Positions 21,536 to 32,300 of a stretch of DNA of 64,000 bases are shown in pieces. Under the pieces are notes generated by a model. The model made no database searches. It was not told where the DNA came from and saw only the letters and a program-made list of their open reading frames with translations. Numbering within the stretch: position 1 is the stretch's first letter; every line of letters starts with the position of its first letter. The DNA lies in contig NC_084489.1 of the NCBI RefSeq assembly GCF_030035675.1, positions 10,987,001 to 11,051,000 of the forward strand, given 5' to 3'. The position numbers were made by a program, and so were the translations under genes. The DNA is from Rhineura floridana (Eukaryota > Chordata > Lepidosauria > Squamata > Rhineuridae).

Positions 21536-22689
21536 GACAAATAATCTGATCTCGTGTCAGGAAGATACGAGTCAGGGAGATATGAGTCAGGGAGAATGAG
21601 GCAAATGGAACAAGGATCAGTGGGCCAATTAAGTTGCCTGGGCTCAGGAAATATTAGTATGTGAGACAGCGCAGACTGGTTATCTCCTCAGAACAAATGC
21701 CTCCCTACTCTCACTAGCAATTTTCTTACTCAAGAGGCTTGATTTGGCCTAGGATCCTTCAGTTGCTGACCTCTACTATAGTACATATAGATCTATATGT
21801 ACGTAAGTCTAACAACAACAACAGCAACAACAACATTACAGTGTGCCAGGAATCAAAATAGCAAATTACTTTTAAAAAATTACTAGATTCTCATTGCTGT
21901 GAGAAACATTGCCACCTCTGGTACTGCATGCCAACTTTATACGATACTTAATTCCTGATGGCCTCATGCTGAGCCTTTATTAATTACAAGAAGCGCTGCC
22001 CCTGTTGCACACCAGTATGTTGCCCTCAACGCTTCAACTGCATATGTTTATACAGATTTGGAGAATTCCAGCACCTACTGTACCTGGCAGGATGAAAAGG
22101 AAACAACCATAGCTTCAAGGATACCCTCATCCATCAGTTATGCTAAATTGTTCTGCTTTGCTAATACCAGAGAAGAACCAATGATCATGACAGAAATTAT
22201 GAGGTAAAAAGCACTTGTGCCTGTTTCAGAGTCATTGCCCCTTGTAGGGGTGAGGGTTATGACTTTCCATCCTAGCACAAGGAAATCTACCCAGCTGAAA
22301 TGTGGTTTAAAGCGGAACTGACGAAGACCTGTCATTTGACTCAATAAGCACTAGACAGATTACAACAAAAAAGATTACAGAACAATACTAATTGACCTAT
22401 CAGATCTTGGATCTGATACCTCCCATTAATAATGTTAATGAATTTGCAAAAGAGGGGCAAAGTTTCCTAAATAACAATAAAAAGTTAATGGGTGCCAATT
22501 CAGATTTCACCTGTGCGTCCTTTGGGGATGAGAAAACAGGATTCAAACAAAAGCTCAAGATATTTTACTTTATTTATTTCCTGCTTTCTTTCCTGCAAGT
22601 TGGTGTACAGGGGGTTCCCACGTGGTCTTGCATCCAGAGTCTGACCTGCTTAGCTTCAGCAAGGTAGCTGAATCAGCTGCCCTCCTAAG
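21536..22689. other. Unassigned non-coding stretch
   Basis: A short palindrome, agtacatatagatctatatg, lies near 21782, with an (AAC)n run after it. Bases 22555-22670 (tttactttatttatttcctg ... gttggtgtacagggggttcc) resemble a reversed LINE tail. No exon is seen. Confidence 0.3.
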
Positions 22690-22805
22690 CAGAGCTTGGA
22701 AAAGTTACTTTTTTGAATGACAACTCCCATCAGCCCAATCCAGTGGCCATGCTGGCTGGGGCTGATGGGAGTTGTAGTTCAAAAAAGTAACTTTTCCAAG
22801 CTCTA
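22690..22805. mobile_element. Palindromic hAT-type MITE, 116 bp (copy 1 of 3)
   Basis: The ends CAGAGCTTGGAAAAGTTACT and AGTAACTTTTCCAAGCTCTA form a long inverted repeat. Perfect 8-bp duplications CTCCTAAG lie at 22682-22689 and 22806-22813. Copies of exactly the same length are at 27275-27390 and 44523-44638. Confidence 0.85.
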
Positions 22806-23058
22806 CTCCTAAGACCGCTCAAAATTAGGGGCCAATTAATTGGTGTTGATGGCAGCTTCCCTCTTGAGGGTCAATAGCAAGGATTTGGATTTGGACAATG
22901 ATGTAGGGGAAAGTGTTAAACCACTTCTCCCTATGTGCTGTGGACCCAGTCTGGCTCTAACCCCATGCCCTACCCCTTTGCCATTTTTAAAGTAAACACA
23001 ACACTGTAGGTGTGTGTTCATATATATGCACATTGCACATATATATGTGTAGGTATAT

Positions 23059-23165
23059 ACGGAAGACCATAGCTCAGTAGCAGAGGACATGCTTTGCATC
23101 CAAAAGGTCAGTTTCAGTCCGAGCATCTCCAGATGGGGTTAAGCGGCTAGTACATTAGCAAATTT
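23059..23165 (+). mobile_element. tRNA-derived SINE head (partial)
   Basis: gaccatagctcagtagcaga (A box), tgctttgcatccaaaaggtc and gtttcagtccgagcatctcc (B-box region) are the first half of the same SINE as at 9783. The 3' half is not found. Confidence 0.55.
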
Positions 23166-25125
23166 AATCGTTTATAACAATGGTCACTCCATGTTTAGTA
23201 TTTGGAAGTTGCCCAGTTTTAGATTCCAGTTTGAGGAATAATCACATTTAGTCTGAAACACAGGATTGATGGGCAATCTTCACACACTTACCTTACCTCG
23301 CTTTATTAGCAAAAATCACTAATGAAAAAGGGCTTCAAGCTCGAAACATGCTGGGATTCTCCAATAAAGATTTGTCTTTGCACCATTCTAGGGTTCCCCT
23401 CTTTTTCTGTTCTGTCCCCCTCACTAATGACACCCACTTTCATTTATTCAGAATAGTTCGGAAAATGTAGGTGATTGCAAAATAAATCAACAAGAGTGCT
23501 TTTGTCATCTCCAAACATTTATGGGAGATTTGTAATATAGTTGCTGTATACTTCTCTTTCCCATCTTCATGCTAGTTAAGCATTACATTTTAATCTTGCT
23601 ATTAGTTCATTTTTATCATGTGGAACCAGCACCAAACACCCATTCTGCACATGAAATCAGAATGATGAGCTCACACCATCTGCAAAGACCTCTGTTTAAG
23701 AGGAAAACCTCACCAGGATAGCAGAGGCCCATCAAAACAGGCCTGTCTATATGCAGGTATTTATTGTTCATTTCAAAATACGTTTATGCAGATAACTCTT
23801 TCCAGGAGTCATTACCAAGACAAGCTAAAATAAAAATTAGCTTCACTAACATATGTCAGACTCCTAAAAATATGTTATTTTAAAAAAGGAAAGTGTGGCA
23901 TATTAGAAGATGCTTTGAACAGCCATAAGAACTGCAGTGAGTCTTGGAGTGTGTACATTTAGATGATATACATGAGAAAAGTGAGCTCTACCATGACTTT
24001 TACTTAAAAGTGCAGGGCCTGGAGTAAATGAACAAAAACCAGACCAAAACAATCCTGCTGGGGACTTTGGCATCCTTAAAAGGCATGTAAGATTAAGAAA
24101 TAATGTTAACTGTTGATGTCCCAAACTGCTATATTGGGCTTATTTTTTAACTCAGTTATTAGATAGTTTTTGTGCATAACAAAAACAGTATAACAACAAC
24201 AACAACGGTGTGTACATTTAAGACATATTAAGTTACATGTTCAAAACAACTTACTAATTTTATTATTTCCCTTCCCATCTAGCTTTTCAGGTCCAACTGA
24301 GAAGCTGAGGAAAAAGTGCAATACTCATTTCTCAAGAAAGCTACAAATGTGCAAAGGGTAGGCTACATAAAACACAATTCCATTTTTGCACACTTATACA
24401 GGCATTTCACTACAATAACTCTTGGTAGTGCAAACCCAGGCATGTAAACTCAAAAGTAAGTCCCACCAAGTTCATTGGATCTAATTTCCAGGGAAGTGGG
24501 CATGGAATTGCAGACTCTAGTGTTTTTGGAAAGGTTTTTTTGTGCGCAGAGCTTCAGAAAAGAGCCAGGGAGTTTTAACTGAGCTCACCTCAGGTTAAAA
24601 TAGGGTTGGGCAAACTTGGCAAAGTTTCTGCAAGGGGAAAAACTTGAGGGCCTCACACCAGATGGCTTTGGCCAGCTCTAATAAACAAACGCCTGACATT
24701 CTGGAAGCCACACTGGCTAATTTGACACTCTGTGTTACAGTCTGCATCGCTTTAAAAAGCTAGAGGTTTGAATTTCATGCTCTGCGCTAAAATTATCCAG
24801 GCCTTACTTAGCAGTATTCAGGATCATTTGCTGCCAAGGCAATGTTCCAGCAAAATCATGATTTGAGTGTCTCATTTTCTGGTAAGGCTAGATAGCTGGT
24901 GTTACTGTGCACTAGTCCCACACTGAGGGCAGTGAGCTCATATAAACAACAATAATCTTGGGGTGAACTCTCCCACCCCAGGTTGCTCAGATAAACCTGA
25001 CAAATCATAAGGCAGAATTTACCCTATATCAGGTAAAACTGGTTAAGTTCACTGTCCCAAAGGACTGTTGATCAATATGCCAAACAGAAGATTTCCATCT
25101 GGAATTCATGGAGCATAAGCCTATC
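23166..25125. other. Unassigned stretch with one 87-bp palindromic repeat
   Basis: Bases 24427-24513 (gtgcaaacccaggcatg ... gggcatggaattgcagac) are a copy of the short palindromic repeat described at 62468-62554. An (AAC)n microsatellite is at 24189-24206. Bases 23310-23390 contain gcttcaagctcgaaacatgc and aataaagatttgtctttgca, which looks repeat-derived but is not identified. Confidence 0.35.
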
Positions 25126-25330
25126 TATGGCTACTAGCATGATGGTTATATAGTACCTTGAGGATCAGCAGGAGCATGTGGTTGAATAACAGTTGCTGGG
25201 GTACAACAGTTCGCTATTGCCCCATGTCCTATTTGTGGGCTTCCCAGAGCTATCTGGCTCGCCACTGTGGGAGACAGGGCTAGACAGTCCTTTGGTGGGC
25301 TAAAGCAGGGCTCTTCTTAGTTCTTAATAA
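25126..25330 (+). mobile_element. L2/CR1-group LINE 3' end
   Basis: ctatggctactagcatgatg, tttgtgggcttcccagagct and the end gctcttcttagttctta follow the 3' UTR of the LINE at 7402-9608. It is diverged. Confidence 0.6.
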
Positions 25331-26248
25331 TATAACTGAGGATTTAATATTTAAACATTGTTATCAGATCCAAGCCTTTGGGATGGAAGAGCCTATAACT
25401 CAAAACAAATAAATATTTGATACTGTGTTCCCAATGAGGTGTTACTAATGTGAAAGTGAAGAGACAACTTTCTCTTTAGGTTTTTGTATAATTTGATGGT
25501 CGATAACATTTAACATCTGGTTTATCAATGGACAATTCAGCTGCTCTTTTTTACAAGAACTTGGAAATGTGATTCATACCCAGCTGTCAGGGGCTGGAAC
25601 CAGTTTTGCCTGGGAGAGTGAGCCTGAAATGAGCACTGAATGAGTATGCAAATTACAATGAAAGAACCACCACCTTGATTTGTTGGTCTGTTTTTGAATA
25701 GTATCAAGCAATATTTGAGATAGTACAATCAATGCAAATTTGGAAGAATTGTCCTCTCCATGTTCTTTTTTTTGATAAATCTATTTATTTGGTTGGCAGA
25801 ACAAAGCTGAGAAATATATCCATAGCTTGATTCTCTATGAGAAAGGGCACATATATATTTATTCAGCTCCCACTTCAACAGTCTACTCACACTTTGTGAT
25901 CAAGAATTCTTCAAAGGTGCATAAAATAGAAAAGCTAGAATGATTCTTATGACAATTCAAGAACGAAGAACAATCATCATCAAGACATAGGAACACTCTG
26001 TCTCCCTGACCGACAAGCACATGGAACAATGGGATTATCCCCAAAAACCTCCCAGTTCCATAACTTTTAATCAAGATTCTGGTTACATTTTGTGGGTTTA
26101 ATGAAGGGAAGAAGCCTTCTTTGTCTATTAACAATAATGTGCTATTTGTCAAAAAATACATTGGTCTCACAAGTTAAATACATAATAACGTAAAAGCCAT
26201 TGGCACATTGGTTCATGTATGAGAAAATTAGCAGTGGTAATGAATTAA
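25331..26248. other. No recognisable feature
   Basis: AT-rich non-coding sequence. No exon, SINE or LINE is recognised. Confidence 0.3.
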
Positions 26249-26398
26249 ATTTGAGCATGCTTATTTATCTGCTCTCAGCAAATGCTATCTGAATTAAAAT
26301 TCTTATGTATCAAGAACTCTGAGAGATAGTAAAATATGCTGTGCTCTATAAGCGAAGCAAGCCATTAACTTGGAAAACATTTCTATGTTACAGCCTTT
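26249..26398 (+). repeat. Unassigned interspersed repeat, copy A
   Basis: It shares with 35508-35660 the ordered words tttgag.atgcttat, agcaaatgcta.ctgaatta, tcttatgt.tca.ga.ctctg, aagc.a..cc...a.cttgga and aaacttttctgt-like endings, in the same orientation over about 150 bp. It has no coding potential, no clear ends and no target duplication. Confidence 0.5.
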
Positions 26399-26465
26399 CC
26401 CAGCCTGGTGCCCTCCAGATAGTTTGGACTACCACTCCCATCAGCCCCACCTGCAGTCTCCAGGA
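26399..26465. repeat. Half of a palindromic MITE
   Basis: cagcctggtgccctccagat then agtttggactaccactccca and tcagccccacctgcag match one arm of the common palindromic MITE class. The second arm is missing. Confidence 0.4.
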
Positions 26466-26689
26466 ATATCGTGCACACATACCCCCGGCGCAGTGACAGG
26501 CTTGGAAAAAAGCCTTCCATTGATGCAACAGAAGATGGTTTTTTTCATACCTCCTTGTGACAAGAGCAATTGTCAGTCACAGGACACAGGAAGCATTAAC
26601 CCCAATAGGTTTTTCACAAACCCAACTGGAGGCTGCACTGAGCCTGTGAGCTGGCGGTTCCTCACCTGTTTTATATTGCACCTGTTCTA

Positions 26690-27425
26690 GCTCCCTCCTT
26701 GACTACTGCAACCATCTCCTATCTGACATTCTGATACTACACCTCAGCCTTCTCGCCTCTGTCCAAAATTTTGCCACCAAAATAATTAATCTCTTTTCCT
26801 CTTTTCAATTTCAGACCATATGACAGCTCTCTTGAAATCCCAAAGTGTGTTCCTGTCTGCTGCTGGATCAATCATAAATTCTCTTCCTTACCTTCAAAAG
26901 CTCTCCACAATTTTTGTCCCTTATCAGTCTGACCTTGGATCCCAATATATCCCTGCCCACGGCCTTCACTTTTCCAGTTCCACTACCCTCAGTTGCCTGA
27001 AGGTCTGCTTTCTTCAACAACTCTGCCCTTTCTCCTTGCTGCCTCTTACAGCTGAAGCTCCCTCCCAGAACAGTTATCTGATGCTTGCTCTCTCTCACTT
27101 CAAATATTTCCTCAAAACCCACTATTTCTCTGAAGTCTTTGGCTTAACTCTAGTTCTCACCCCCTGGTAGATACCAAAGCCAAGTATGTGTAACAAAAGT
27201 GACTGCATATTCCCATTTATCCTCATTCCCATTTTCATCCCCTCTTTCCATTGCCCTTTGTGTCAAATTTTAGACAGAGCTTGGAAAAGTTACTTTTTTG
27301 AACTACAGCTCCCATCAGCCCCAGGCACCATGGCCACTGGATTGGGCTGATGAGAGTTGTCATTCAAAAAAGTAACTTTTCCAAGCTCTGATTTTAGGTT
27401 GCAAGCTCCTTAGGCCATGTCATAT
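26690..27425 (+). mobile_element. Old L2 LINE 3' portion (interrupted by a MITE)
   Basis: The reading includes SSLLDYCNHLL, LLASVQNFATKIINL, then LKSQSVFLSAAGSIINSLPY and LQKLSTIF. This follows the L2/Rex1 C-terminal pattern (SxLDYCNsLL...RlQrVQNAAaRLi...pVxxRIxfKil). After the MITE the sequence ttttaggttgcaagctcctt follows the L2 3' UTR signature (TAGATTGTAAGCTCC). It is strongly diverged and lacks a continuous frame. Confidence 0.6.
27275..27390. mobile_element. Palindromic hAT-type MITE, 116 bp (copy 2 of 3)
   Basis: CAGAGCTTGGAAAAGTTACT ... AGTAACTTTTCCAAGCTCTG. The flanks ATTTTAGA (27267-27274) and ATTTTAGG (27391-27398) match at 7 of 8 bases. It is nested in an L2 3' UTR. Confidence 0.85.
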
Positions 27426-29118
27426 TTAAAGGCACTGATTAGTGCTCTCATTTTGACCCTGTCTGATGAAAGATACTAATCCTGTTCTCTCCTTCCCTTC
27501 CACAAGCCCAGTCAGCATGTGACTGGGGAGCAGGATTCCACCTGATTCCCCATCTCCAACCTCTATGCTTTGAGTAGAAGGCATGAAAAGCACTCTATGA
27601 CTGAGAGGCATGTATATGCGTTGAAGACCCTTCACACTTCCACTGAACTCACAGGAGGAAGGCACAGCATGTCACTTCCTAATCACATGTAGACTGAACA
27701 TGTGGAAGGAAGGGCTACTGAAGATCTACCCCACCATTTATTGGTATGTAATTCTTATATGTACTAAAGAAGCAATGCCCTCCTCCTTTCTTTATAAAAT
27801 ATGTCCTTTTTCCTGGCAGTAAGGGCAAATGACCCCCAATTTCACTGAGACTTCTAAAATGATACCGAGTCCAGAGCTCTGTAGATTGATTGATGAATAC
27901 ACAGAGGCTCCTGCAAGGTGCTTCTCCATTGATTTACTGACTTCCCACACCTTCTGTGATAAAAATCAAACTCAGGTGTGGCTTACAAATAAAACGGTAA
28001 ATGACAACAAAATTAAAGGCTATCGTAAAAATAAAGGAAAGCAAACGAATAGCAGCAGACTTCAGTGCAAGGGATAGCTGAACTTGTAGGTCCAGGTTAA
28101 CAACAAATAGGCCCAGTATCCACAACAAATAGTATCTATATTTACTGTGAGTTTTTTGTTTCTGCTGTTTAATCCTGAATATATCCAAGAGCAGACTTTT
28201 GAACTTGCCATTAAATCTTACCACCCACACTGAAACCTTTTTTGCCCTCAACTACCAAAGCCTGAAGTGGTGTCCCTGTTGGCCACCTATATCCTTGCTA
28301 GTCACAGGTAGTTTAACTTAGCTGTATTTTCTATTCTTTTGGACCAACAGAGTAACACCTATACATCCCAGTCATTTCTTAATAACAGATCGTATTGTAT
28401 GTTGCCAAACATACTTTTCTGATAAGACACCACCTACATAAGATTTAAAAAGAGACTGCTAAGACAAGTAAAACAATTGTTTTTGCATAAATTCAAAGAA
28501 GCATTGCCTTGAGAAAGCATATATAAGGAGTGCAAGAAAAGGAAGGAAATCTCATCAGACCCTATGAGAGCAGTATCCTTAGGCATAATTTCGATATTCC
28601 TAATATCATACCAGATACTTGTTATATGACTATTGTTATCCTAGATTTTTTGCCAAAAAACTCACTCACTGTAACAGCTTCCAAAAAAGTAAGGAAATCT
28701 CTAGATGGAATCGGCTAATGGTGCCATTTTATGGTAATGCCTTATATCCTGCGTGTAATATAGTCTACCCACTTCTCCAGAATTAACAAATGTAAGTCAT
28801 ATTTTCATATGCTTGTAGGAGCACAATATACCTCTTAGAAAAATAAATAACAGATTCTTCAAAAAAAAAATGTAACAGCTAAAACAAATACTACCCTGGC
28901 AAGTATAGAATATGAGGACAGTGTTAGAATGAGACACTGATTAAGAGATGGCTTTCTCCCTTTCTCTAGTCAATTAAGATGTCCCGTTCCCTAAGCCCTC
29001 AATTCTGCAAAGTGCAACAGCCATGTTAGATGCCAGCAGTTGATGATTAATGATAATTTACATTACATATAGATATATGTATGTATATTTGTTTGCATGT
29101 AAAAGACAAGATTCACAA
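27426..29118 (-). other. EPDR1 3' flank and probable 3' UTR
   Basis: No further EPDR1 exon is expected after the stop at 29119. On the minus strand, poly(A)-signal candidates are ATTAAA (complement of 28168-28173) and AATAAA (complement of 27737-27742). They would give 3' UTRs of roughly 0.95 or 1.4 kb. Neither is confirmed. No repeat family is clear here. Confidence 0.3.
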
Positions 29119-29309
29119 TTAACATTCATTGCTCATCTTTTTTAACTGTGCTGACTGGCAGGTGCTAGGAGGGGTGAATACAGATGGATCACTTATGCCA
29201 AGCTTTAGATCAAAGAAGCGGGTGGAGGTTGTCACGCTGTAGTTCTTGGTGTAGGTTTCCTGAACTGGATAGCAGTCCTTGACTGTGTAAACTCCAACCC
29301 AGGTTTCAA
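29119..29309 (-). CDS. EPDR1: EPDR1 coding exon 3 (last)
   Basis: Acceptor cattacag|ttgaaacc. Encodes LETWVGVYTVKDC to KMSNEC and a TAA stop at 29119-29121. Confidence 0.95.
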
Positions 29310-32300
29310 CTGTAATGAAGCACAAAGTATGACTTTTCAGGGGAAAGCATGGATAATTTTCAAGTTTTTATTATGCCAACAAGAAGAATTTTATTTTTAT
29401 TTATGTGAATTCAAACTGAGGGTTAATGCTACAATTGCCAAGCCCATTTGGCCTGGAAAGAACTCCCACGGCTTTCCATGGGATTGCTTTGCACTGATCC
29501 TTTTAACCGTGGTCCCAAAAGACATACATACTTACTTTAAATTTAAGCTATTTTTCAACTTAAAGTCAATGTTAATTTAGCATTTCTTAGATCCACTGAG
29601 GATGTCCACTTAACTTGCTTAATCTGATATAGCAATGGGAATGTGGCAATCATGTGGCTCTGGTAGCATAAATACAGATTGCTTTCTTATACACTTGGGT
29701 GTTAACAGGTATCTGGATCTAAGCCTGAAATTCACAGGTTAAGGCTGCAATCCTATTCTCACTTAGCTGGCAATAAGCCCACTAAACATTTTGGGACTTA
29801 TTGCTGAGTAAACATAAGATTTGGCATGTGAATTAAACGTATAAATAAAAGAAGAGCCTACTGGATCAGGCCAAGGGTCCATATAATGTAGTATCTTGTT
29901 GATCAAAAAATGGTCAAAGTGATTCTCCAAGAAGCCCTGAAAGACAGCAAAAAGCAATAGCCCTCCCCTGCTACTGCTTCCCAACAACTGGCATTCAGTG
30001 GCATAGTGCTACCTTAGGTATTTTTTGAGGAAAAGAGGAACCAAAAATAACATTTAGAATATGAAGATTAGGAGAGATACCATCAGGGCCAAGAGGATGC
30101 CCCTGTGGTTAACAAGCAGTCAAGATGGCTTCCTTCAGAAAATGAAAGTCTTGTCCAAAAGAGAAGAACTAAAAGGAACACAAACTTTAACAAAAGAAAT
30201 GCAAGCAGAAAATAACGGATGTAAAACAAAAATAAATTCAAGGAGCGCATTTCTTTAAAAAAACCCATAAATACCACCAACAAAATAAACTTTAAATACA
30301 TTATCAGCAGGAGATCAATTAGGAAGGCAGTTGGACCTTTGGACAGCAAGGGAGCCAAAGGTGTGCTAAAGGAGGAAAAGGAGATGGCAGAGAAAGTGAA
30401 TGAATTATTTGCATCTGTCTTCACATATGGGGTGGATTCCTGTGCCTGAACTAAGTTTCTCAGGAAGGAGTCTGAGAACAAAGGCAAATAGTGATGACAA
30501 GAGATGAACCTCTACGTCTTATTGAGATAATAAAGACTGACAAGTCATCAAGTCCAGATGGCATCCACCCAAGAGTACTGCAATTTGTTCTTAAGCTTCC
30601 ACACCAGAGGACTGAAAAGTGGCCAACGTAACACCAATTTTAAAAAGTGATTCAGAGCATATCCAGGAAATGACAGGTCAGTTTAATATCTGTTCTGGGA
30701 AAAGTGGTGGAAAGCATAATTAAAGACAGAATTACCAAGCATATAGAAGAACAAGTCTTGCTGAAGAGGAGCCAGCATGATTTCTCTAAGGGTAAGTCCT
30801 GTCTCACCAATCATTTAGAGTTCTTTGAAAGTGTCAATAAGCATATGGATAGAGGTGTTCCAGTTGCAATTGTGTATTTTGACTTTCAAAAACCTTTTGA
30901 CAAAGTATCTCACCAAAGACTTCTGAGAAAGTGTGGCAGTCATGGAGTAAGAGGACAGGTTCATTTAGGGATACATATCTAGTTAAAGAACAGCAAGCAG
31001 AGAGTAGGAACAAATACACAGTCCTCATAATGGAGAAATGTAAAAGGTGGGTTCCCAGGATCAGTATTGGGACCTGTGATTTTTTAACTTGTTTATACAT
31101 GATTTGGAGTTTGGTGGCCAAGTTTGCTGATGACACCAAATTGTTCAGAGTGGTAAGAACAAAAAGAAATTGTGAGGAGCTCCAAAAAGAGCTCTCCAAA
31201 CTGGGTGAATGGACATTAAAATGGCAGATTCAATATAAGCAAGTGTAAAGTGATGCACATTGGGGCAAAAAAATCTAATTTATGCTTATAGGGTCTGAAC
31301 TGGTGGTGACTGATCAGGAAAGAGATGTTGAAGTTGTGGTGGCTAGCTCAATGAAAATGTTGCACCAGTGTGTGGCAGCTGCGAAAAAGAAGTTTCATGT
31401 TAGGGTTCATTAGGAAAGGGATGGAAAAGAAATCAGCTAATATCATAATGCTGTTATACAAATTTACAATGCAACTGCACTTGGAAGATACGTACAATTC
31501 TGGTTTCTCCATCTCAAAAATAAAATCACAGACGTGGAAAAGGTTCATAAAAGCACAACAAAATGATTGAGGGGCTAGAGCAATTCCCCTGTGAGGAAAG
31601 GTTACCACACTTTAGTTTAGGAAAAAGAAAAGTAAGGGGAGACATGACAAATGTAGTATAAGATTTTTCATGACATGATAATGATGATGATTTTAGATTT
31701 CTTACCTGTCCTTCACCTCAATGTTCCAGGGCAAGTTACAATAATTTAAAAATACAATATTAAAATCAGTTAAAACAAATTCCTTGAACCCAGGGGCTTC
31801 CAATGAGGAAGAGTGTTGGAGGATTTAGGACAAAAAGTATTTCTTCACACACCACATCTGGTTGTCCATTGTGAGAACAGAATGCTGGATTAGACGGACC
31901 ATTGGCCTGATTCAGGAGGGCTTTTCTTATGTTCTTATTCCTTGTATATGTGTTTTGATAATAAGAATATTGGTAAAGACAAGATGGGAGCAAAGTAAAT
32001 GGTTTGAAGTAAAGAAATAAGTTTTATTTCTTAATTTAATTAATTTAAATGCCGCTGTTCAAAATATTCCCACTGTGGTTTACAACACATTAAATTAAAA
32101 TATATATATAAAAAGGCAAAGAATACACCAATGTTAACAGCAGTAAAAGATTCCCCTTCTTTAATCAATTTCTAACAGCCACCCCGCCCTCCAAATAGAG
32201 CCCCTTCCCAATCAATCAACCAATCAATCATCAACCAACCAAAGAATGCTTACGTTTCCTAGCTGGTTTTCTATCAGACCATTCCTGTACCATGATTTGG

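Noticed and set aside
1-29118. Exons of STARD3NL or another neighbour downstream of EPDR1
   Set aside because: No exon-like conserved reading with splice sites was recognised. All long frames in this part belong to transposons.
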